A stretch of 64,000 bases of DNA from Timaviella obliquedivisa GSE-PSE-MK23-08B (GTDB lineage: Bacteria; Cyanobacteriota; Cyanobacteriia; Elainellales; Elainellaceae). A program made the translations under genes and the position numbers. A model generated the notes under the pieces. That model did no database searches, was not told where the DNA came from, and saw only the letters and a list, made by a program, of their open reading frames with translations. This document shows positions 1 through 7,760 of this stretch, one piece after another. The stretch is taken from the NCBI GenBank assembly GCA_019358855.1, contig JAHHII010000006.1, positions 1 to 64,000 on the forward strand. The letters run 5' to 3'. How positions within the stretch are numbered: position 1 is the stretch's first letter; each line of letters opens with the position of its first letter.

Positions 1-74
1 GTCCAGTAGTCAGATTGCTGGGATATGCTTTACTCATATTGCTTTCTCGGTGCTGCGTGCTTTCTATTCGCAGC

Positions 75-557
75 TTACACTGAGAGAGCTTTTTTACCGA
101 CTAGCTGACTTTTCAAACATCCTCTAAGATCCCGGTTCAAGCTGGTGATTGCTCCAAGATAGCCTCGACTCCTTGCAATCTCGTAGGCTTCCCCCCTAGA
201 CAACCGCCGATCGCCCAATTCCTCCCCTTCAGATTGCTCTGCAACAGGCTTATTTTTGCTGTGGCGTTTGTTTCCTTGGGCTTTTGGCTGATGCTCTAGT
301 ATTGTCAGGGTTTCAAGCTTTCCCCTTAATTCCTCAACTTCCTGCCTAATGGGGGCTAATGCCTTCTCTATTTGGGAATTTATGTTGCTGGGTGTGGCGA
401 TCGGCTCTACGTCTAGACGCTCGTCTATACCACTGAGGTATTGGTCAATGAACTGTTTTAATAAGCTACTAGCGCTGGTATGCTGTTTTGCCGCTACGTC
501 AACGAACTCTGACCAGCGATCGCCATTTATTTTGAAAGTAGCTAGTTTATGAGACAT
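75..557 (-). CDS. Ribbon-helix-helix DNA-binding protein of the mobile element
   Basis: A 160-residue protein. Residues 5-45 have the short strand plus two helices typical of plasmid ribbon-helix-helix repressors (TFKINGDRW, then a helix ending near SLLKQFIDQYL). A coiled-coil-like stretch follows (about 60-88, IEKALAPIRQEVEELRGKLETL split by charged residues), then a basic linker and a C-terminal RGEAYEIARSRGY segment. RHH proteins bind palindromic operators as dimers, and three GTATA-type half sites lie directly upstream of its start (565-593), so autoregulation is likely. The last codons (106-125) coincide with a 20-bp sequence identical to the end of the MITE at 26670-26822, so the native C-terminus may have been replaced. 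Role as a plasmid-type regulator is inferred. Confidence 0.65.
   Translation of the reverse strand: MSHKLATFKINGDRWSEFVDVAAKQHTSASSLLKQFIDQYLSGIDERLDVEPIATPSNINSQIEKALAPIRQEVEELRGKLETLTILEHQPKAQGNKRHSKNKPVAEQSEGEELGDRRLSRGEAYEIARSRGYLGAITSLNRDLRGCLKSQLVGKKALSV
106..125. repeat. Solitary MITE/IS terminal sequence inside a gene end
   Basis: TGACTTTTCAAACATCCTCT is identical, over 20 bases, to the reverse complement of the left terminus of the inverted-repeat element at 26670-26822. Only one end is visible here; the outer edge would be at 125/126. It forms part of the last codons of the RHH gene. Confidence 0.6.
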
Positions 558-564
558 GAAAGTG

Positions 565-593
565 GTATATACAGGGTATAGCCTAGTCTATAC
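565..593. promoter_or_regulatory. Candidate RHH operator, repeated GTATA half sites
   Basis: GTATATAC (565-572, perfect palindrome) is followed by GTATAG (576-581), a 6-base centre containing CTAG, and CTATAC (588-593). The sites lie 8-36 bp before the start of the RHH gene, where a ribbon-helix-helix autorepressor would bind. Binding is inferred. Confidence 0.45.
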
Positions 594-642
594 TCAATTT
601 TTCGAGATCGGTTAAACTGTAGTGTAATATCGCAATTTTCTG

Positions 643-675
643 AACACCCGCCTGCACCCCGCAAGCGGGTGTTTT
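643..675 (+). terminator. Rho-independent-like hairpin
   Basis: AACACCCGC (643-651) pairs perfectly with GCGGGTGTT (665-673) and is followed by T residues. It lies between the divergent RHH gene and the small plus-strand gene, so it may act as a leader attenuator or terminate transcription entering from the left. Confidence 0.5.
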
Positions 676-688
676 ACTAAACCCAACA

Positions 689-871
689 ATGCTTGACGAA
701 CTCGAACTGCAAATACTGAACACAACGCTACGGGCGATCGCGGATTCTAGCGACCCGACAGACCTAGAGTTATTCCAACTGCTCACAGCCGATCAAAAAG
801 CTCAACTTTGGGCGGTGGTTCCAGTCGAGCTCCGCCGAAGCATTCACCAGTTGAAAGGGCGATCGGCATGA
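689..871 (+). CDS. Small acidic hypothetical protein
   Basis: A 60-residue predicted helical protein rich in Asp, Glu and Leu. No family is recognised. It begins 14 bases after the hairpin at 643-675 and ends 46 bp before the tail-hub-like gene, so it may share that transcript. Coding status is supported by position and composition only; there is no clear Shine-Dalgarno sequence. Confidence 0.4.
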   Translation: MLDELELQILNTTLRAIADSSDPTDLELFQLLTADQKAQLWAVVPVELRRSIHQLKGRSA

Positions 872-916
872 GCCTGGTGACTTTCAAGATTTTCGATTCA
901 CCTTAAAGGAGAATTT

Positions 917-3118
917 ATGGTTCTAACTTTGCCAACTTACAACCCCACGATGGTCGTTAGCGACATCGCTCCTGGCGGCTTCGACCATCCAGCGGGAAAG
1001 GGTCTGATTCAATTCAATATCCGCATCCTCACCAGCAGAAATGAGGTCGTTATTGATTTCGGGGAATTCGAGGATCTGATCTCGTGGCGTAACACCATCA
1101 GCGTAGAAGGTGCATCAGGTTCATTTACCTTCAGAATGCGAGTAAGCCTGTGCAATGAAGAACTGCTTAAAAAAATCCATCCTGGCTTGGTTGTTGAGGC
1201 TTACTGCGCTCGTAACGATGATTCACTCAGGGGTGTAATTCGTGATCCGTCAGTCATCCGAAGCACGATCGCTGATGCAGTTCCAGGGAGGGTAATTAGA
1301 ACCCCTGAAGATGGCGAAACATCGGTACAGGTTTACGATCCAACAACTGAACCGATATTCCCAACTAACCCAGACCCCGTAGAGGACGCTTATTTAGATA
1401 AAGCACCCTATCTGCTGCTGCGAGGGATTATCACCGATTACGGGCGATCAAGCGGTGATGGAGCTAGCTTCCTATTTGTCACAGGTGAAAGCTACGGCAA
1501 GCTGTACAAAGATGCTTTTGTCCTCACTGATCTTCATGCTCCCAGCCCGTTTACACAAGCCTTGGAAGTTCGCAAAGAAACTCAAATTGAGGACGGTGCA
1601 GCAATCATTTACTACCGATTGTTGCGTGACTGGGTAGAGCATTTCTGGGAAGAAGAAACAGGATGGGAAGCTCGAACCCGACCGATTCCCTATCCTCCTA
1701 ACTACGTAGCGCGTATCAATAATGAGGGTTCTGTCTGGTCAAATCTTCAGTTCCTAAGTGTGGAAGGATTTTTTCACATGTTCGTAGACCACACTGGGGC
1801 GATCGTCTGGGAAAAGCTACCTTACTCAGGCAAAGATAGAGCGCTGATACCTGGGCGGGAATGGGAAGATTTGCCCATGTTGGCGATACCAAGCTGGAAG
1901 ATCTTGAACTGGAGCGATCGCCTCTCAGAGCAGGGTGTGACCAATTACCTCCGCTGCTGCGCCACTCAACAAGCAAGCTCTGGCGGGCAGGAGCAGGCGG
2001 CAGAGGCGGGTTTTATTTACAACATGGGCAGTATTCGACAATATGGTGGGCCTAACAAGAGAGAGTTCTATTTCCCGATTGGCATTCAGGATATTGATAA
2101 CTGGTACACATCCCCACCTAGAAGGGCGCAACAGGCGCAGAACAACACATTCTTAGACTACTGCGCGATCGAAGCTATCTATTGGTACGATCGCCCCATT
2201 CAACGAGTCGGTGTAACAGTGCGCGGTGAGGCAGCATGGCGGATTCATACTCGTGTCAACCTTAAAGAAGATTGGCATTGTCCTGATGCAGTTCCCGGTG
2301 AGTATTATGTGGTGTCAGTCACCCATCAGCTTGATATTGAGACTGGAGCATGGAGCTCTGACTTGGAGTTGTTGCGCGATCGCCGTCAGCGTTATCTCGG
2401 CATTGGCGTAGGTGCAACCCAGCAGATCGGGAACCTACTTCCGCCGTTGTCTGCGGGCGTGCAGGTCAACTCATTGGATTGGAGAATCGGAGACACGGTG
2501 ACCAATAACGGCTTTAATTTTGTTTTTCCCGACGATCCAGATATTGAGGTAGACAACCAAGCAGAGCTATACCCTGATGAATACTGGTTTTACGATCGCA
2601 CATCTAATAAAATCATCAACATCGGTGGTGATGCCCTGGCGTGGGCTAATGAAAACATCGCTCCTAAATTAGGGCAGAATGATCAAGCAATTACCATTCC
2701 TAACTCAACCTTGATCACGACTTATCCACCCGTCACAGAGGCGATCGCCCCTTATGGCGTGGTCGATTTAGGGAAAGAAGTATTTGGCGCAAATAATATT
2801 TATCAGTTCGCTATTGACCAGGCAGGCAACAGGTTTGTTAACGTTCCGGCTCCAGCATCGGGGCGGGTGGTGCGATCGGAATTCTTACAAGGCTTGGGTA
2901 ACACGGTAGAGATTCAAGGCGCGGATGCCTTGAATTTTCAGTTGTCGTTACTAGATACGATTGCTGTTCGACCAGGGCAGCAGGTGAACCAAGGGCAAAC
3001 GATCGGAACTCAGGGCGATAATTTGCGGTTACAGATTCTACAAAATGGCATCCCTGCTGATTCGAGCATTTCGGATACTCTAGCGGCTGACTATCTCAAC
3101 TTTTTGCGCGGGAATTGA
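917..3118 (+). CDS. Putative phage-type tail-hub/baseplate-like protein with degenerate M23 domain
   Basis: 733 residues, with a strong AAAGGAG ribosome-binding site 6-7 bases before ATG. The first 250 residues have a beta-rich layout (an ISVEGASGSFTFRM strand, then LLLRGIITDYGRS) that resembles D-like or gp44-like phage tail hubs; this is an impression of fold, not a motif match. The C-terminal 90 residues follow the M23/LytM pattern (PAPASGRVV, then VRPGQQVNQGQTIGTQGD). The metal-binding HxH position reads LRLQIL and the HxxxD motif is absent, so peptidase activity is unlikely. It is the largest gene at the left of the element and is followed by RusA and an HTH protein, which points to phage ancestry. 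It could also be an adhesin or an injection-related protein. Confidence 0.5.
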   Translation: MVLTLPTYNPTMVVSDIAPGGFDHPAGKGLIQFNIRILTSRNEVVIDFGEFEDLISWRNTISVEGASGSFTFRMRVSLCNEELLKKIHPGLVVEAYCARNDDSLRGVIRDPSVIRSTIADAVPGRVIRTPEDGETSVQVYDPTTEPIFPTNPDPVEDAYLDKAPYLLLRGIITDYGRSSGDGASFLFVTGESYGKLYKDAFVLTDLHAPSPFTQALEVRKETQIEDGAAIIYYRLLRDWVEHFWEEETGWEARTRPIPYPPNYVARINNEGSVWSNLQFLSVEGFFHMFVDHTGAIVWEKLPYSGKDRALIPGREWEDLPMLAIPSWKILNWSDRLSEQGVTNYLRCCATQQASSGGQEQAAEAGFIYNMGSIRQYGGPNKREFYFPIGIQDIDNWYTSPPRRAQQAQNNTFLDYCAIEAIYWYDRPIQRVGVTVRGEAAWRIHTRVNLKEDWHCPDAVPGEYYVVSVTHQLDIETGAWSSDLELLRDRRQRYLGIGVGATQQIGNLLPPLSAGVQVNSLDWRIGDTVTNNGFNFVFPDDPDIEVDNQAELYPDEYWFYDRTSNKIINIGGDALAWANENIAPKLGQNDQAITIPNSTLITTYPPVTEAIAPYGVVDLGKEVFGANNIYQFAIDQAGNRFVNVPAPASGRVVRSEFLQGLGNTVEIQGADALNFQLSLLDTIAVRPGQQVNQGQTIGTQGDNLRLQILQNGIPADSSISDTLAADYLNFLRGN

Positions 3119-3181
3119 TGCCCAGTCATTTGCAATAATTTTCAACGGTTTTTGATTTCTTAGGTTCTGCCCTAAAAAATG

Positions 3182-3352
3182 ATGCTTAAGATTGGCGATC
3201 GCGTCACCACTACCAGCGGCAAAACAGGCGTGATCATTCCTTCAGAATGGCTGATGCCCGTTCATCACTTGGTGCATCTCGATGGCGGCTCAAAGCGGTG
3301 GATGCTGCGGAAAATTCTTCGACCTAAACAAATAATTAAAGCAACGGCATGA
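3182..3352 (+). CDS. Small SH3/KOW-like hypothetical protein
   Basis: A 56-residue reading frame starting at ATG 3182. It opens with LKIGDRVTTTSGKTGVI, the turn-rich pattern of small SH3/KOW-like barrels, and ends in a basic tail. Its TGA overlaps the ATG of rusA (ATGA at 3349-3352), which supports it as a real, translationally coupled gene. No function can be assigned. Confidence 0.55.
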   Translation: MLKIGDRVTTTSGKTGVIIPSEWLMPVHHLVHLDGGSKRWMLRKILRPKQIIKATA

Positions 3353-3738
3353 CTCCCATTACTTTTAAGTTGTCTGGGGGGATTGTCCCCAAAGCGCGGG
3401 CGCGGGTAACTCGTCATGGGACGTTCATGCCGAAAAATTACCAGAATTGGAAGACAGCGGCGATCGTAGATTTTCGGCTTCAGTATGCGGCTCTGGGGCA
3501 GGTTGAGGCTTTAGAAGGGGTGAGCGTTGATATCCTTTTGTCAGGTAAGCATTCTCGCCGTGGCGACTTAGACAATATTAGTGGGGCAGTTTTGGATGCC
3601 TTGGTTCAGGGTGGCATCCTGCGTAATGACAATTTAATCTGTGTGCTGGCGCTTAGTATCCGGCTGGATTATGGCAAGGCTGAGCCAATAACTCAAATCA
3701 ACATTGCTCCCATTCTCTGTACTACTGGCACTGGCTGA
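3349..3738 (+). CDS. rusA: RusA-family Holliday junction resolvase
   Basis: 129 residues. RusA enzymes are small phage-derived dimers that cut four-way DNA junctions during recombination or before packaging. The N-terminus has the family's PKARARVTRHG basic strand. The acidic motif RRGDLDNISGAVLDALVQ is clear, and the second acidic site reads RNDN where DD is usual. Length matches the family (about 120-130). The start is coupled by an ATGA overlap to the small gene before it. A resolvase fits an element that replicates with its own primase-helicase. Confidence 0.85.
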   Translation: MTPITFKLSGGIVPKARARVTRHGTFMPKNYQNWKTAAIVDFRLQYAALGQVEALEGVSVDILLSGKHSRRGDLDNISGAVLDALVQGGILRNDNLICVLALSIRLDYGKAEPITQINIAPILCTTGTG

Positions 3739-3791
3739 AACTCTCTAAAATAGAAGCATCACAAGCATTATCACGATCGCACAGGCACCCA

Positions 3792-4250
3792 ATGGCACAC
3801 AAACTTGATGAAGTCACACTTGCTAAGGTCAAAAAATCTTACGTTAATAATGAAGGCACATTGAGTCAATTAGCCCAACGGTTCGGGATAGGCGAACGGA
3901 CTCTAAAGCGCTATTCATCTCAACAGAACTGGGAAGGTTTGAGGCTGGCGCGGGGAACTGTCGTTAGTGCTTCAGTGCGCGATCGCGTCTCGGCGGCTCC
4001 GGCTGAGTTCGATCCTGCTGAGCTATTGAGGACGGCGATCTTAGATTTGGCGGCATCTCTGCCAGAGTGCCAAGTCAAAAGTAAGGAAAGTGGCGCGGCT
4101 GCGATGTCGAGGTTGATAGAGTCCTGGCATCGGTTGAACCCACTAAGTATGAGCGAATTGGCTGATTTGGCGATCGCCACTCCCGGTTTTTCCCCAAAAC
4201 AGTTTGCCGCTATACTCAGGCAACGATTGGAGCAGGACACCGCGGGTTAA
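3792..4250 (+). CDS. HTH protein resembling a phage terminase small subunit
   Basis: 152 residues. Residues 8-50 form a helix-turn-helix (LAKVKKSYV, then LSQLAQRFGIGERTLKRYSSQQNWEGLR) of the type found at the start of phage terminase small subunits and related recombination or transposition HTH proteins. The rest is helical with no recognised domain. It follows rusA by 53 bp on the same strand. No large terminase is seen in the window, so a packaging role is only a possibility; a regulator or replication accessory role is equally open. A perfect hairpin (4255-4277) lies just after the stop. Confidence 0.5.
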   Translation: MAHKLDEVTLAKVKKSYVNNEGTLSQLAQRFGIGERTLKRYSSQQNWEGLRLARGTVVSASVRDRVSAAPAEFDPAELLRTAILDLAASLPECQVKSKESGAAAMSRLIESWHRLNPLSMSELADLAIATPGFSPKQFAAILRQRLEQDTAG

Positions 4251-4254
4251 TTCG

Positions 4255-4277
4255 TCACTTGTAAAAACAACAAGTGA
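4255..4277. repeat. Inverted repeat TCACTTGT/ACAAGTGA
   Basis: An 8-bp perfect stem with a 7-base loop, 5 bases after the upstream stop codon. The same arms form the centre of the perfect palindrome at 13710-13731, so this is either a shared binding site or a weak terminator. Confidence 0.55.
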
Positions 4278-4398
4278 GGGTATTGAAGAACCCACCACGT
4301 AAAAACCATTCCCTACAAGCTTCTCAAGCGATTTAGAACTGTTTTCCCACCACTACCGAGATTACGTCAAATCGCTTGAATGCCCACCCTGAGCGCAT

Positions 4399-4797
4399 TT
4401 ATCCAACCGGAGAAGCAAACCGATCGCCCCCAATGTATCTCCACTGGGTTTCTTGCTCAAGCCATTTTTGAACGGGAATGTGATTCCAATCAGCCTGAAA
4501 AGCTGCGTTCGCAATGTTGAACCGCTGACAAAGTTGTGGCATGGTGAGTTCCTCGACGGCTGGGGCGATCGCTGTACCATTTCCCAATGAAATAACTAAA
4601 TTCTCTAGTTGGTTCAGTCGGTCAGAAGTCAGGCGATCGCCAAACGATTCCCCACGTTCTAAAGACTGGATCAATTTTTCTAGTGACTTGACGATTGTCG
4701 GGGCATCGCCAGTCCTACAAAGTTCATTAAGCTGCCCGACAGATTCAGCAATCTCATTCCGAACTCGGATCATTTTGCTTAGTTGAGTCGTTCCCAT
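4399..4797 (-). CDS. Hypothetical protein of the mobile element
   Basis: 132 residues, predicted largely helical (residues 1-70). A C-terminal segment with conserved-looking aromatic residues follows (TMPQLCQRFNI, then WNHIPVQKWLEQ and WRYIGGDRF). The ATG has a good Shine-Dalgarno sequence (CAGGAG, 9 bases upstream), which supports the start. The C-terminal part could be a small winged-helix or effector fold, but no family is recognised. It faces the rusA/HTH genes convergently. Confidence 0.6.
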   Translation of the reverse strand: MGTTQLSKMIRVRNEIAESVGQLNELCRTGDAPTIVKSLEKLIQSLERGESFGDRLTSDRLNQLENLVISLGNGTAIAPAVEELTMPQLCQRFNIANAAFQADWNHIPVQKWLEQETQWRYIGGDRFASPVG

Positions 4798-4980
4798 TCT
4801 CTAAATCTCCTGCTTCATTTTCTTGGTGATAGCACTAGAGTAAATTATGAATTGCTTATCAATCGTTGTTTTGAAGGTGTTTTCACGATGTTTTTGCAGT
4901 TTGGGTGATATCACCAGCTTATGAGTTGCCCTTTTTTCGGGAACGGCGATCGCCCCTAACGAAGTGATGCGGGTTTTATG

Positions 4981-5024
4981 CCTCTACATGAATTATCTTC
5001 ATTAATTCATGTAAAATATAGAGG
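4981..5024. promoter_or_regulatory. Nested inverted repeat before the compact recombinase
   Basis: ACATGAATTA (4986-4995) and TAATTCATGT (5003-5012) form a perfect 10-bp inverted repeat with a 7-base spacer. It is flanked by CCTCTA (4981-4986) and TAGAGG (5019-5024). A 12-bp palindrome, GGTGATATCACC, lies at 4904-4915. The structure ends 20 bases before the recombinase start, so it may be an operator or the recombinase's own binding site. Confidence 0.5.
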
Positions 5025-5044
5025 TAGGCAAGCAGGTCCAACTC

Positions 5045-5641
5045 GTGAAGAAGTACGAAAAGAAGACAGACAGAATTACTAAGCCCGAAGGTAAGGCGGC
5101 GGTGATTGGCTCTGAGGATATGGAGAGATTGTTTAGTCATGAGGAGGGCTTTCAGTCCATCCGCGATCGGGCGCTCTTTGGAATCTGCCGTTTCACTGCT
5201 TGCCGAATCAATGAAGCTTGCCAGTTGCGCTCTGATGATGTGTTTATGCCCAGCGGCAAAGTGAAGAAGGAGATTATCTTTAGAGCCTCGACGACTAAGG
5301 GCGGGTATGGTGGCAAAGCTGTTAAGGTCTGCGATGAGTTGCGCCAACTGCTAGAAGAATATGGGCATCCCGGAAAAGTTCAGTTATTTCCTGGTCGGCA
5401 TGGTTTAGGGCATATCAACCCTGTCTCTGCTTCCAATATCTTCAAGGAAGTCTGCGATCGCCTCGACTTGGATCACGTTTCCACACACAGCTTCAGACGG
5501 ACATCGATCAACCGACTGAGAGAAGCTGGGTACAACCTAGAAGAAATTAAGACTGTCAGTGGGCACAAGTCCATGAGTGGGCTGGCGGCTTACCTTGAGG
5601 TCACAGACAAAGCTCGTACTGATATGGTTTCCTGCCTTTGA
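5045..5641 (+). CDS. Compact tyrosine recombinase (site-specific integrase)
   Basis: 198 residues from a GTG start. This is essentially the catalytic domain alone, lacking the N-terminal arm-binding and core-binding domains of ordinary integrases (about 300-400 residues). Catalytic residues are visible in order: R in TACRINEACQL, K in STTKGGYGGK, HxxR in THSFRRTS, H in VSGHKSM and the Tyr nucleophile in LAAYLEV. It may act on plasmid dimers, as an inversion or resolution enzyme, or as a partner of the full-length integrase at 18461-19561. A hairpin terminator follows (5730-5768) and an inverted repeat precedes it. Confidence 0.8.
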   Translation: MKKYEKKTDRITKPEGKAAVIGSEDMERLFSHEEGFQSIRDRALFGICRFTACRINEACQLRSDDVFMPSGKVKKEIIFRASTTKGGYGGKAVKVCDELRQLLEEYGHPGKVQLFPGRHGLGHINPVSASNIFKEVCDRLDLDHVSTHSFRRTSINRLREAGYNLEEIKTVSGHKSMSGLAAYLEVTDKARTDMVSCL

Positions 5642-5729
5642 GTTCAGCCACAACAAAGCCCCGACCGATCGCCCAGATGTTGAGGGCTTGCGGCAGCAGT
5701 TTGAGCGCATCGAGTCAGTGTAATAAATA

Positions 5730-5768
5730 AGCCCGTCGATCGTGAGGTCGGCGGGCTGAACTGTTTTT
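5730..5768 (+). terminator. Terminator after the compact recombinase
   Basis: AGCCCG (5730-5735) pairs with CGGGCT (5752-5757), with additional CGA/TCG pairing inside. A T5 run follows at 5764-5768. It sits between two converging genes and could work in both directions. Confidence 0.6.
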
Positions 5769-5793
5769 AGGTAGTTCGGTGGGCTAAGGTTGA

Positions 5794-6075
5794 TCAAGAG
5801 TCCGTGCGAAGTCTTTTAGAGGATTTAAAACTAGCATCTGAGGATTTGGCGTAAATATTTGCGTCCCCTTCCTCGTCGAGAGTCAAGATAAATACCTGCT
5901 CATAACTCTGAAGACCGTCTGGAGTTTTCAGAGTTATATTTCCATTGTTCAGAAGTTCTTCCCAGTAGGTTTGCGCGAGCGCATAAGAACTTCTCTCTTT
6001 TTCGTCATAGCAGGACACGATTAGCTGATTATCGAAAACTGCGAACAAAGGATTTTGATTTGCGGGAAGTGTCAT
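5794..6075 (-). CDS. Hypothetical protein
   Basis: 93 residues, mixed strand and helix, with a QVFILTLDEEGDANIY strand pair and a basic Ser-rich tail. No signal peptide or membrane segment is seen. It is the last gene of the minus-strand series and ends facing the recombinase terminator. No family is recognised. Confidence 0.5.
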   Translation of the reverse strand: MTLPANQNPLFAVFDNQLIVSCYDEKERSSYALAQTYWEELLNNGNITLKTPDGLQSYEQVFILTLDEEGDANIYAKSSDASFKSSKRLRTDS

Positions 6076-6140
6076 GATTTTTTCTCTAATTTAGAAATTG
6101 TGCGGGGAAAGAGATGTTAGTTTCAGCGCGATCGCCATGC

Positions 6141-6443
6141 TTAAGCCGTTACTTTTTGCTCAGTCGGTTGACCCTGCCAGACCTGCAACAATGCAGTCTT
6201 ACGTTTTGCCGATATGGATCTCATAGGGATTTGCACAAACTGTTCGGGGCGGCGATCGGTCATCCAGCAGTAGAGGCTGTCAGATGTGGGAATGAAGAAT
6301 AGGCGGCTGTAAACCTCTTCCCCTCGAAACTTTGCATCAAACTCAATTCCCCAAACATCACTATCGGCAATGCTGTAGGATATGCGGCGCGGTGCGATTT
6401 TGGGCTGTGCCTGGCGTTTCTCGTAACGTTGTTGTTTAGTCAT
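6141..6443 (-). CDS. Hypothetical basic protein
   Basis: 100 residues, with a basic N-terminus (MTKQQRYEKRQAQPK) then a beta-rich core (WGIEFDAKFRGEEVYSRLFFI, split by charged residues). It lies 11 bp after the 250-residue gene on the same strand, consistent with co-transcription. No family is recognised; soluble and probably nucleic-acid associated judging by charge, which is inference only. Confidence 0.5.
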   Translation of the reverse strand: MTKQQRYEKRQAQPKIAPRRISYSIADSDVWGIEFDAKFRGEEVYSRLFFIPTSDSLYCWMTDRRPEQFVQIPMRSISAKRKTALLQVWQGQPTEQKVTA

Positions 6444-6454
6444 TGGTGAATTTT

Positions 6455-7207
6455 CTAACGGTTAAAAGCTTTATCAAACTGCTGCTGCTGTCCTCGATGG
6501 ACTAGCTCAGTAAGTTTTAGCAATGCCCGATCGTCATATCGGCAGCGGTTCAACAGGATAGCAGTATCAACGGTTGGGGCAACCAACGAAACTGTTTCTC
6601 TAAGAAGCTCGCGGGCTTGGGGTGATTCATTTTCCCCTGCTATCCAACCCAGAGCCGCGCTGATAAACAGAGAAGCACTTGCCCAAAGATTCATATTTTC
6701 GTTGTCTGGGGAGAACTCTGACAGCGGATGCCACCAAGGCGATCGCTTTAAGCCCATCCCTTCTAATGTTTCGTTGCCTTCGCCCCACACCTCTATGTTT
6801 TCGTAGCCAGTGGCAGCGATGGCAGCGATCGCCACTTTAGACAGTCCCACGCCTTTATCTGAAACCCTCATGTGGTCTTCAATCCTTAGTCCTGTAGCGG
6901 TGAGCGTTTCAGCCATAATTTCAAAAGCTGAATCATTCATCAGGTGTTTAGTATCGGTGGGCAAGCTCTCTGAAACCTTCTCCCATATCCAGGGATGCTC
7001 CTGAAGTAATTCCCCTAACGCATCGTCAACAACTTCTTTGCTGTAACGCTCACTCATTTTGCGGATGCCTTGGGCGATCGCCCCTTCATCACGCCTGGTC
7101 ACTGCTGGAGTTAGTCGTTTGATGACGACTTGAATCTGTAGCTGTTCGGCGGTCATGTCTTTAAATCCTTGCATGATTGTTTTCTCAAAATAGGGGCAAT
7201 TGTTCAC
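6455..7207 (-). CDS. Hypothetical helical protein
   Basis: 250 residues, predicted mainly helical, acidic, without a signal peptide. A hydrophobic stretch (LWASASLFISAALGWIAG, about residues 173-190) could be a buried helix rather than a membrane span. The true start may be the internal Met at residue 12 (MQGFKDM), because the first codons overlap poorly spaced sequence. No domain is recognised. It sits downstream of the translocase operon in the same direction. Confidence 0.55.
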   Translation of the reverse strand: MNNCPYFEKTIMQGFKDMTAEQLQIQVVIKRLTPAVTRRDEGAIAQGIRKMSERYSKEVVDDALGELLQEHPWIWEKVSESLPTDTKHLMNDSAFEIMAETLTATGLRIEDHMRVSDKGVGLSKVAIAAIAATGYENIEVWGEGNETLEGMGLKRSPWWHPLSEFSPDNENMNLWASASLFISAALGWIAGENESPQARELLRETVSLVAPTVDTAILLNRCRYDDRALLKLTELVHRGQQQQFDKAFNR

Positions 7208-7242
7208 GGGCGATCAGTGCGATTGGTTCGGGTTTTAGTGGG

Positions 7243-7428
7243 TTATGTTGCCAGCGATTTAGGCGGCGCGGCTGGGTGGTGATTGTGCAAATCGGCGCGT
7301 CTTTGTGTACGTTGGGTGTCTCGTAGTTGGTAGAATTCCGCTTTGATTTGGCGCAATAGTTGGGCATGGTTTTGTCTTTGAGATGCTTCATAGTTGGCAA
7401 TCCAGTTGTCTAAGGTTTGTTCGTTCAT
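7243..7428 (-). CDS. Small hypothetical protein
   Basis: 61 residues beginning MNEQTLDNWIANYEASQRQ, then a basic, His- and Pro-rich tail. Its ATG lies 3 bases after the TGA of the upstream gene (TGA CTT ATG), suggesting translational coupling. A competing overlapping frame (7185-7400) lacks such a link. Coding status is moderately supported; function unknown. Confidence 0.4.
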   Translation of the reverse strand: MNEQTLDNWIANYEASQRQNHAQLLRQIKAEFYQLRDTQRTQRRADLHNHHPAAPPKSLAT

Positions 7429-7431
7429 AAG

Positions 7432-7704
7432 TCACCAAACCAAAAATCTACAAAGCCAATGAGCTAGTTTTTGAGCAACATTTGGAAATTTCCCGAAGCG
7501 CTGAGTGCTAACTCTTTTACCGCCTCCTAAAAAGATATGGATGACCCAAATATGTAGCCAGTGCGGTAGGTTCATCCCATGCACTCGATACACCTCTTTG
7601 CCCAGCGCCTTGTAGGTGAAATGATGAAAGCTCCATCCCTTCCGAGGCTTCCATTTCTTTCGGGCACGTTGCAGCGAATTGTAGTAGGAATCTGAATGTT
7701 TCAA
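7432..7704 (-). CDS. Small very basic hypothetical protein
   Basis: 90 residues from a TTG codon at 7704-7702, chosen because a near-perfect Shine-Dalgarno sequence ATTAGGAGG ends 6 bases before it. The reading frame itself extends further upstream to 7758. The protein is rich in Lys, Arg, Trp and His (KKWKPRKGW, GMNLPHWLHIWVIHIF). It could contact DNA or membrane, but no family is recognised. It is the first gene after the repeat cluster at 7761-7923. Confidence 0.5.
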   Translation of the reverse strand: MKHSDSYYNSLQRARKKWKPRKGWSFHHFTYKALGKEVYRVHGMNLPHWLHIWVIHIFLGGGKRVSTQRFGKFPNVAQKLAHWLCRFLVW

Positions 7705-7760
7705 GGCGTTCCTCCTAATATTTTGAAGGTTTGTACTGAGTGAAAAAGATACGGTCAACA

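Noticed and set aside
3792-4250. A firm call of terminase small subunit
   Set aside because: Only the HTH part matches and no large terminase is in the window, so the call was weakened to HTH protein resembling one.
7185-7400. A 71-codon minus-strand frame
   Set aside because: It overlaps the coupled 61-residue frame and extends into the next gene; composition looks random.
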